NCBI GenBank assembly: GCA_947451875.1
Contig: CANGBE010000002.1
Coordinates: 1 to 33,793 of the forward strand
Direction of reading: 5' to 3'
DNA length: 33,793 nt
Origin: Sphingomonadaceae bacterium
GTDB taxonomy: Bacteria > Pseudomonadota > Alphaproteobacteria > Sphingomonadales > Sphingomonadaceae
Part shown: in pieces, positions 25,073 to 31,276 of the stretch
Position numbering within the stretch: position 1 is the first letter of the stretch
Layout of the letters: every line of letters begins with the position of its first letter
Made by a program: the position numbers and the translations under genes
The notes under the pieces: model-generated
What the model saw: only the letters and a program-made list of their open reading frames with translations
The model's database searches: none
Told to the model about the DNA's origin: nothing

Positions 25073-26071
25073 ATGCGGGCAGGTTGGGTAATTGCGTCGG
25101 CAATCGTTGCCGTGTTGGGTGCAAGTGCAGCAGTGGCGAAGGCGCCGCGAGATTTTCCTGTGCTCGAAAAACCCGGAACCGTTGATACCTATCCGGTCCA
25201 CACTACCCAATGGCCTGGCGGCGTCACCAGCCTTGCCGATGTTACCTATTCGACGATCCCGGGCTATCGCCCGATGATGATCGACATCTACATGCCGCCC
25301 AAAAAGAGCGGGCCAAAGCCACTGATCATGTACATCCACGGCGGCGGCTGGGTTGGCGGTACGCCGCGCAATGCGGGCGCGCATGGCAATTTTCCTGCCG
25401 CTCTGGCCAAGCTGGCGAGCGAAGGCTTTGTTGTCGCCAGTCTGGAATATCGCTTGGCCAGCGAAGCGTCATTCCCTGCGCAGGTCCAAGACGTGCGCGC
25501 AGCTCTTCGCTTTCTCAAGAGTAATGCCGCCATCTATGGCATGGATCCGAGCCGTGCGGGCGTATGGGGCGGTTCGGCGGGCGGCCACCTGACGGCACTT
25601 GCCGCATTGAGCTGCGGTGTATCATCGCTTGAGGCCAATGGCGTGAAAGCGGCGGCTGGCAGCGAATGCTTTCAGGCTGCGGTTACATGGTACGGCGTGT
25701 TTGATTTCGGGGCACTCGCCGCAGGACGGCCGGGCGGCAATGACGGTGCGGCAAACAAGCTGCTCGGCTGTGATGGCCCCTGCAGCGACGAAAAGTTCGC
25801 TGCCGCCAGCCCGGTGACCTATATCGACGCCAAGGATCCGCCGTTCCTGCTGATCCACGGCACGGAAGACAAGACCGTGCCCGTCGCCCAATCGCATCTG
25901 GCCGAGGCCAAGATGAAGGCGGCCGGAATGCAGGTAGAATCGATCTACATCCCGGGCGTCGATCACAGCTTTATCGGCCACACCCCGGCAGAAACGCGCG
26001 CAGCCACTTTGCTTGCGACCAACGCGACGTTCGATTTCTTCCACAAGACCTTGGACAAGCCTGCGAAGTGA
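25073..26071 (+). CDS. Exported alpha/beta-hydrolase esterase (feruloyl/acetyl-esterase-like)
   Basis: This is a 332-residue serine hydrolase of the BD-FAE/acetyl-esterase-like group. A signal peptide covers residues 1-22 (ending AAVAKA). HGGGW (89-93) is the oxyanion hole, Ser168 sits in WGGSAGG, Asp266 in GTEDKTVPV and His298 in GVDHSF, so the triad is complete. GAGGGATGGG precedes the ATG. A TetR-type palindrome lies just upstream, and the last four bases overlap the start of a small cytochrome c. The ferulate genes next door and the quinate-type genes downstream suggest cleavage of a hydroxycinnamoyl ester (pectin-feruloyl or chlorogenate-like). Acetyl ester activity fits the sequence equally well. 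Confidence 0.82.
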   Translation: MRAGWVIASAIVAVLGASAAVAKAPRDFPVLEKPGTVDTYPVHTTQWPGGVTSLADVTYSTIPGYRPMMIDIYMPPKKSGPKPLIMYIHGGGWVGGTPRNAGAHGNFPAALAKLASEGFVVASLEYRLASEASFPAQVQDVRAALRFLKSNAAIYGMDPSRAGVWGGSAGGHLTALAALSCGVSSLEANGVKAAAGSECFQAAVTWYGVFDFGALAAGRPGGNDGAANKLLGCDGPCSDEKFAAASPVTYIDAKDPPFLLIHGTEDKTVPVAQSHLAEAKMKAAGMQVESIYIPGVDHSFIGHTPAETRAATLLATNATFDFFHKTLDKPAK

Positions 26072-26457
26072 CCCGCGCCAAGACTGCTCTTGCCTGTACG
26101 GTTGCACTGGTTCTCGGCGGGCTTGCGGCCTCGCTTAGCGCACAGGAAGCGCCGCCGGTTGAACTGCTGCCGCCATTACCACCAGAGCAGGTGCTTGCTG
26201 CTTTTGCACCGGACAAGGGCCGGGATCAAACCGCGGCGTCCTGCGGCCTGTGCCATGCCCCCGCGATGATAACCGGCAAGCATTACAGTGCCGACAAGTG
26301 GGCGGAAACCGTCGATCACATGGTCGACAAGGGCGCCAAGGTCAGCGACGCCGACTATGACACCATCGTTGATTACCTCGCGCGCAATTACGGCCCTGAA
26401 AAGCTTGCCGCTATTTCACCGGTAGCGGGTGCGGCTTCGGGGTCTGCCCCCCGCTGA
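26068..26457 (+). CDS. Small periplasmic cytochrome c
   Basis: This is a 129-residue exported mono-haem cytochrome. The signal peptide is residues 1-25 (ending SLSAQ); a Pro-rich linker follows; the haem-binding motif is CGLCH (Cys59, Cys62, His63). Met85 in DHMVDKGA is a likely distal ligand, and the YDTIVDYLARNYGP ending is the form seen in cytochromes that partner PQQ or quinohaem dehydrogenases. The GTG start overlaps the hydrolase stop by four bases (GTGA), so the two are translationally coupled. It probably takes electrons from the PQQ dehydrogenase encoded 0.9 kb away on the other strand. The 3' end overlaps the thuA-like gene by 47 bases in convergent orientation. Confidence 0.83.
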   Translation: MTRAKTALACTVALVLGGLAASLSAQEAPPVELLPPLPPEQVLAAFAPDKGRDQTAASCGLCHAPAMITGKHYSADKWAETVDHMVDKGAKVSDADYDTIVDYLARNYGPEKLAAISPVAGAASGSAPR

Positions 26458-27346
26458 TCGCCCACTTGATTGCCTCCAGCGTCATGGTCCGCACCCGTGG
26501 ATCGTCCCATGATGCGTCGGTGTGGCCGAGCCCGGTGTAGAACACCCGGCCCGCGCCGTATGACTTGATCCACGCCACCGGAAAATCGCCGTCGGTGCGG
26601 TGGACCGAGGGTGCTTTCATGTTGACGCTCGAGGTGTCGATCCGCGCCAGCACATCGACATTGGCCCGCGAATAGGGCTTGGCCAGCATGGCATAGTGCT
26701 CGTCTTTCAGCACCATACCGCTCTTCAGCGCCTTCATTGCCGGGAAATCGGGCCGCTCGACCACGATCTTGGCATCGGCGATTCCCCAGGGGTGGTTATC
26801 AAACACCCCGCCCAGCATCTCGCCATATTCGGGCCAGTTAACGGCCGTGGCAGTTGCCGTGTGAATGCCGATGAAGCCCTTGCCATCCTTCGCGACGAAA
26901 TCCAGGAGGTCCTGCTTCTGCTCGGGCGTCATGGTCGTGTCGCCATTGGTGTAAAACAGCACAGCGTCGAAATAATCGAGGTTCTTGCCGCGGGCCTGCT
27001 TGGGGCCGCCCTTGGCATAGGCGAACTTGCCCCAGGTTTCCTGCTTGGTCACCCAGTCGGTATCGGTGCGGATGAAGGTGACATAGGCCCCCGATTGGCG
27101 GCCGATCTGCTCGATCACTGAGATGGCATGGCTAACCGCCATGTGCGCCGACTGGTTTCCGGTGGAAAGATCAGCGATCACCAGCAGGCGCTTCTTGCCG
27201 GCATAGACATCCTGATCGCCCGGCGGCGGGGTGCGCGGCGGGCCTATAGGCGCGGGGGGAGGGACAGGAGCAGGTGCAGTTTGGGCTGAAAGAGTAAGCG
27301 CCAACGCGGCACCAGCGGCAAGGCGAAGGATGGTGTTCTTCATCAT
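26411..27346 (-). CDS. Exported ThuA-like protein
   Basis: This is a 311-residue protein of the ThuA-like family (class I glutamine-amidotransferase-like fold). A signal peptide (about 1-21) and a Pro-rich linker precede KRLLVIADLSTGNQSAHMAVSHAISVIEQIG. The family pattern continues with YFDAVLFYTNGD, GKGFIGIHTATAT, GEMLGGVFDNHPWG, and near the end FPVAWIKSYGAGRVFYTGLGHTDASWDDP. The catalytic role of ThuA proteins is unsettled; some act on keto-sugars such as 3-keto-disaccharides. The ATG overlaps the stop of the PQQ dehydrogenase gene (ATGA), so they are co-translated, and both products are exported. A job on the oxidised product of the dehydrogenase is a reasonable guess. The 3' end overlaps the cytochrome c gene convergently. 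Confidence 0.82.
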   Translation of the reverse strand: MMKNTILRLAAGAALALTLSAQTAPAPVPPPAPIGPPRTPPPGDQDVYAGKKRLLVIADLSTGNQSAHMAVSHAISVIEQIGRQSGAYVTFIRTDTDWVTKQETWGKFAYAKGGPKQARGKNLDYFDAVLFYTNGDTTMTPEQKQDLLDFVAKDGKGFIGIHTATATAVNWPEYGEMLGGVFDNHPWGIADAKIVVERPDFPAMKALKSGMVLKDEHYAMLAKPYSRANVDVLARIDTSSVNMKAPSVHRTDGDFPVAWIKSYGAGRVFYTGLGHTDASWDDPRVRTMTLEAIKWAISGGQTPKPHPLPVK

Positions 27347-29316
27347 TTTGGCTCCCGTGGCAGGGCGAAGGCAGTGATCGTGTCGGAGGCGAGCGGGCTG
27401 TCGAGGAAGCTGCCGCCGGTCGAAGTGATCGTCACGAACTGGCGACCATCGCTGCCTTTGTAGGTGATCGGCGTGGCATGGGCGGCGGCCTCAAGCTTTA
27501 CCTCCCACAGCATCTTGCCGGTGCTGGTGGCAAAGGCGCGAAAGCGCGAATCGTCGCTGGCCCCGATGAAGGTGAGGCCGCTCGCGGTAGTGATCGAGCC
27601 GCCGATATTGGGCCGCCCGGTCAGGCGCTTGCCCTCGGGCAGGCTGTCGGTCACGCCGAGCGGAACCTGCCAGACGATCTTGCCGGTATTGACGTTGACC
27701 GCGCTCAGTCGGCCCCACGGGGTCTTCTGGCACATGAGTTTTGTGCCTTCCATCTGGAAGCGCCCGCTCACCGGCCCGCGCTCATAGGGAAGCGCGCCTT
27801 TGGAGGGCACCAGCGAGGTTACCTGTCCCAGATCGCTGGTGTTGACTATCAGCAGGCCTCTGTCGGGATCATAGCTCATCCCGCCCCAGTTTGCGCCGCC
27901 CTGCAGGCCGGGGAAGCTGATCGTAACTTCGTTGAAGCGCACCGGCACATAGAGACCGCCGGACACCATCTTGTTGGCGGCGATCCAAGCCTCGCAGCCA
28001 GCCTTAAGCTCGGGCGTGACATCGGCCACATCGCCCGGGGCAAAGTTTGTGCGAGCCAGCGGCGGGGTAATCTTGGGGTAAGGCTGGGTTGGTGCCGCCG
28101 CTTCGCCTGGAACATCGCTAGCCGGAACCTTCCGATATTCCACCGGCAGGATCGGCTTGCCCGTGACCCGGTTGAGCACGAACAGCAGCGCGTTCTTGGA
28201 TACGATTCCTACGGCGGGAACTGACTTCCCGCCCACCTTTGCATCGAACAGGATCGGCGGGGCTTGCAGGTCATTGTCCCAGATATCATGGCGGACTGCC
28301 TGAAAGTGCCAGAGGTATTTGCCGGTCCTGGCATCGGCCGCAACCAGCGAGGTGCCGAACAGGTTGTCGCCCTTGCGGTCACCACCATAGCGGTCAAACG
28401 CCGGGGCGCCGAAGGGCATATAGACGATGCCGCGCGCCGCATCGACGGTGAGAAAGCCCCATGAATTGACCCCGCTACGCCGCTCAGCGCTGCCCGGAGC
28501 CCATGTTTCGTAGCCCTTCTCACCCTTGTGCGGCACCGAGTGGAAGGTCCAGACCAGCTTGCCCGTTCGAACATCCCAAGCGCGGACATCGCCAGCCGCG
28601 CCCAGCGGCGGGAACTCCTGAACTGCCGCGCCGGTAATCACCAGATCGCCATAGACGATCGGCGGAGAGGTCATGCCATAGAAGCGCGCCTGCGCGCCGT
28701 TCAGCACTTCAGGCGTTTTCAGATCGACGATGCCGTGGTCACCAAAGCCCTCTGCGAAAGCGCCAGTCGCCGCGACAAGCGCGATCAGGCGGCCATCGCG
28801 GGTGCCGAAAACGATGCGGGCCGGCGTAGCGGCGTCACCCGGCCAGTATTCCACCCCGCGCAGGCTTGGCTGGCCATCGCCGCCAATCGGTGTGGCCCAT
28901 AGCTCGGAACCGGTGGCCGGATCGAGCGCGACCACGCGGCCATAGGGGGTGGAGATGAACATGCGCCCACCGACAACCAGCGGCGTGACTTGGGATCCGG
29001 CAAAGCGCGAGCGGCGGCGCGAGATATTCGGCGCTCCACCAGCGCCTGCGCCAATCCCCTCGGCAGCGCGCTGGGCATCGGCATTGGCATCGGGTGTGGC
29101 GGCGGCGGGAATCGCTGGCGGCTTCATATGATAGACCCATGCCGGCCCAAGGCTGGCAACGTTGGTCGGAGTGATTTCCTTGAGCGGAGAGTGGCGCTGG
29201 CCGCCTTTGTCATGGCCATAGGTTGCCCAGTCACCATTGGCATCGGCTAAAGCTGGGGCGGAAAGCAGCGCTGAGCCCAGCAGCACGGCCTTCAGACTTT
29301 TCAAGCCTGCTCGCAT
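27343..29316 (-). CDS. PQQ-dependent dehydrogenase (glucose/quinate dehydrogenase family, soluble exported form)
   Basis: This is a 657-residue quinoprotein. The signal peptide is residues 1-24 (ending PALA). It is an eight-bladed PQQ propeller: NGDWATYGHDKGGQRHSPL, GSQVTPLVVGGRMFISTPYGRVVALDPATG, TSPPIVYGDLVITGA, RHDIWDNDLQAPPIL, then GANWGGMSYDP and a final GGSITTASGLTFIGAS. The HDIWDNDL and APPIL wording is that of the membrane glucose/quinate dehydrogenase (GDH/QuiA) family, but the N-terminal membrane helices of those enzymes are missing, so it is periplasmic. A cytochrome c is encoded nearby as likely acceptor. The start codon is followed upstream by a TetR-type palindrome (29342-29357). 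With a dehydroquinase gene divergent from it, quinate or shikimate is a good candidate substrate; glucose or another polyol cannot be excluded. Confidence 0.85.
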   Translation of the reverse strand: MRAGLKSLKAVLLGSALLSAPALADANGDWATYGHDKGGQRHSPLKEITPTNVASLGPAWVYHMKPPAIPAAATPDANADAQRAAEGIGAGAGGAPNISRRRSRFAGSQVTPLVVGGRMFISTPYGRVVALDPATGSELWATPIGGDGQPSLRGVEYWPGDAATPARIVFGTRDGRLIALVAATGAFAEGFGDHGIVDLKTPEVLNGAQARFYGMTSPPIVYGDLVITGAAVQEFPPLGAAGDVRAWDVRTGKLVWTFHSVPHKGEKGYETWAPGSAERRSGVNSWGFLTVDAARGIVYMPFGAPAFDRYGGDRKGDNLFGTSLVAADARTGKYLWHFQAVRHDIWDNDLQAPPILFDAKVGGKSVPAVGIVSKNALLFVLNRVTGKPILPVEYRKVPASDVPGEAAAPTQPYPKITPPLARTNFAPGDVADVTPELKAGCEAWIAANKMVSGGLYVPVRFNEVTISFPGLQGGANWGGMSYDPDRGLLIVNTSDLGQVTSLVPSKGALPYERGPVSGRFQMEGTKLMCQKTPWGRLSAVNVNTGKIVWQVPLGVTDSLPEGKRLTGRPNIGGSITTASGLTFIGASDDSRFRAFATSTGKMLWEVKLEAAAHATPITYKGSDGRQFVTITSTGGSFLDSPLASDTITAFALPREPK

Positions 29317-29341
29317 GACTTAACTCTCCCTTTTCCTTTTA

Positions 29342-29357
29342 TGGACTAGTTCGTACA
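29342..29357. promoter_or_regulatory. TetR-type operator between PQQ dehydrogenase and dehydroquinase genes
   Basis: TGGACTAGTTCGTACA; the reverse strand TGTACGAACTAGTCCA matches the 25035 site at 12 of 16 positions. It is the weakest of the three, with one imperfect arm. It lies 26 bases before the PQQ dehydrogenase ATG and 72 bases before the dehydroquinase ATG. Confidence 0.6.
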
Positions 29358-29428
29358 TAAATCTTTCCATGGCAAGGCCAATCGGATATGCCAAGGTGTA
29401 GCCGTGTGAAACAAACGGTATCTGGAGA

Positions 29429-29884
29429 ATGAATGTGGGCGGGACAATTCTGGTTCTCAACGGACCCAACCTGAACCTTCTGGGCGAACGCGAACCGGCG
29501 ATCTACGGGCATGATACGCTCGCCGATGTCGAAGCGGCGTGCCGGGCAGAGGCTGCTGCAGCGGGCTATGAGATCGATTTCCGCCAGACTAACGCCGAGC
29601 ATGAAATGGTCGACTGGATTCAGGCGGGGCGCAAGGGGCTGGCTGGGATCGTCATCAATCCGGCTGCCTTCACTTATGCCGCCTATCCGATCCTTGATGC
29701 GCTTAAACTCGTCGATTGCCCGGTGGTGGAAGTGCATATCTCAAACATTCATCGGCGCGAGGCCGAGTGGCGCTCGAAGTCGATTATGACGCAGGTGGTG
29801 ACTGGGATCATCTCGGGGCTTGGCGTCAATGGCTATCCGCTCGCCGTGCGCCACATCATCACGGCGCGGAGCCGCGCGGTATGA
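29429..29884 (+). CDS. aroQ: Type II 3-dehydroquinate dehydratase, probably catabolic
   Basis: This enzyme converts 3-dehydroquinate to 3-dehydroshikimate. It has 151 residues, the normal type II length. LVLNGPNLNLLGEREPAIYG carries Arg21 and catalytic Tyr26; FRQTNAEHEMVDWI, Asn77 in INPAAF, His103 in EVHISNIH and Arg115 in EAEWRSKS complete the active site. The ATG has TGGAGA just upstream. Biosynthetic aroQ in proteobacteria often sits before accB-accC; here it overlaps an MFS transporter gene by four bases and is divergent from a PQQ dehydrogenase, which points to quinate/shikimate breakdown. The stretch after Asn77 reads FTYAAYPILDAL, where most type II enzymes have a TH..S.A.RDA pattern, so it belongs to a distinct subgroup. 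Confidence 0.88.
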   Translation: MNVGGTILVLNGPNLNLLGEREPAIYGHDTLADVEAACRAEAAAAGYEIDFRQTNAEHEMVDWIQAGRKGLAGIVINPAAFTYAAYPILDALKLVDCPVVEVHISNIHRREAEWRSKSIMTQVVTGIISGLGVNGYPLAVRHIITARSRAV

Positions 29885-31161
29885 GCGGGGCGACGATGAA
29901 GCCCAGCCGTGCCCGGCTTACCGTGCTGGCGCTGATCTCTGTCGCGACGCTGATCAACTATCTTGACCGCTCAGTGATGGGTGTTGCCAAGCCCGAACTG
30001 GTCAAGGATCTGCACATCTCGCCCGAAGTGATGGGGCTGATCTTCTCGGCCTTCTCGTGGACCTATGCGCTGGCGCAGATTCCCGGCGGTTATGTCATAG
30101 ACAAGCTGGGCACCCGGCTGACCTATGCCCTGTCGCTCGGCCTCTGGTCGCTGGCGACGGCGGTGCATGGCCTGATGACCAGCGTTGCCGGTCTGGTTTC
30201 CGCGCGTCTGGCGCTGGGCATTGCCGAAGCACCTTGCTTCCCCGCCAACAGCCGCGTGCTGAGCACCTGGTTCCCGCAGCAGGAACGCGCCAAGGCCACC
30301 GGCGTCTATACGGTCGGCGAATATATCGGCCTTGGCATGCTGATCCCGGTGCTTGGCTGGATCATGGCGCACTATGGCTGGCGCTCGCTATTCTATGTCG
30401 TTGGCGCCATCGGCATCATCTTTGCCTTCATTTTCCACCGCCTCTATCGCGATCCGCAGGACAGCAAGTCGGTCAATCAGGCCGAGCTGGATCTGATCGC
30501 GGCGGGCGGCGGATTCACCGCAGGTTCCGCCAGCAACGCCTTCAGTTGGTCCATGGTGCGCAAACTGGTGACCACGCGGCAAATTGCCGGGGCGTCGATC
30601 GGGCAGTTCTGCAGCAACTCGACGCTGGTGTTCTTCCTCACCTGGTTCCCCAGCTACCTCGCCGAAGAGCGCGGCATGACATTCATCAAGGCGGGCTTCA
30701 TGGTCTCGCTGCCTTACCTTGGTGCATCGCTGGGTGTGCTGCTCGGCGGTATCTTTTCCGACTGGCTGATTCGTCGCACCGGCTCACCGACGATTGGCCG
30801 CAAGGTGCCGATCATCACCGGGCTGCTGCTCTGTGCCTCAATGATTAGCGCCAACTTCCTTGAGAGCAACGAGGCAGTGATCGCGGTCATGTCTGTTGCC
30901 TTCTTCGGACAGGGCCTCGCCGGCCTCGGCTGGACACTACTGTCAGACGTTGCACCAAAGGAAATGATGGGGCTGACGGGCGGTCTGTTCAACTTTTTCA
31001 CCAACCTCGCGGGCATCATCACCCCGCTGGTCGTTGGTTTCGTGGTTGGCGCGACCGGCAGTTTCTATGGCGCGCTTGCCTATATTGGCGCGCTCGGGGT
31101 GATCGGCGCTGCGGCCTATATATTTGTGCTGGGTCCGGTGGAGCGAGTGGTTATCGATTGA
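29881..31161 (+). CDS. MFS transporter (anion:cation symporter group)
   Basis: This is a 426-residue inner-membrane transporter with about 12 helices. It opens with LINYLDRSVMGVAKPELVKDL, the ACS signature, followed by GGYVIDKLGTRL and LGIAEAPCFPANSRVLSTWFPQQERAKATGVYTVGEYIGL. The ATG at 29881 overlaps the dehydroquinase stop (ATGA); the longer open frame back to 29716 lies inside the dehydroquinase gene and is hydrophilic, so it was not used. Coupling to dehydroquinase suggests an aromatic or alicyclic acid such as quinate, shikimate, dehydroshikimate or a hydroxycinnamate as cargo. It differs clearly from the ExuT-like permease at 13503, so the two should not share a substrate. Confidence 0.85.
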   Translation: MSGATMKPSRARLTVLALISVATLINYLDRSVMGVAKPELVKDLHISPEVMGLIFSAFSWTYALAQIPGGYVIDKLGTRLTYALSLGLWSLATAVHGLMTSVAGLVSARLALGIAEAPCFPANSRVLSTWFPQQERAKATGVYTVGEYIGLGMLIPVLGWIMAHYGWRSLFYVVGAIGIIFAFIFHRLYRDPQDSKSVNQAELDLIAAGGGFTAGSASNAFSWSMVRKLVTTRQIAGASIGQFCSNSTLVFFLTWFPSYLAEERGMTFIKAGFMVSLPYLGASLGVLLGGIFSDWLIRRTGSPTIGRKVPIITGLLLCASMISANFLESNEAVIAVMSVAFFGQGLAGLGWTLLSDVAPKEMMGLTGGLFNFFTNLAGIITPLVVGFVVGATGSFYGALAYIGALGVIGAAAYIFVLGPVERVVID

Positions 31162-31191
31162 GCTGCGTCCCTAAGGGAAAATGAAACCGGC

Positions 31192-31221
31192 TTGACATGT
31201 ACTGATTGGTACATGTACCGT
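31192..31221 (+). promoter_or_regulatory. Promoter with embedded TetR-type operator before the second TonB receptor
   Basis: A perfect -35 TTGACA (31192-31197) is followed after 18 bases by TACCGT (31216-31221). The spacer is filled by TGTACTGATTGGTACA (31198-31213), a palindrome with the same arms as the 25035 site. A second palindrome, GGTACATGTACC (31208-31219), overlaps its right arm, giving an extra half-site. The receptor ATG is at 31277. Confidence 0.72.
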
Positions 31222-31276
31222 TCAGTTAACTGTGAGGGAACACCCGCAGTCATTCACCCACGGGAGGGGACCAATA

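Noticed and set aside
24488..25384. 298-codon minus-strand open frame over tetR and the esterase start
   Set aside because: Antisense to the real genes and would cross the TetR operator and promoter.
31167..31178. TCCCTAAGGGA near the end of the MFS gene as a terminator
   Set aside because: Only a 5-base stem without loop or T-run.
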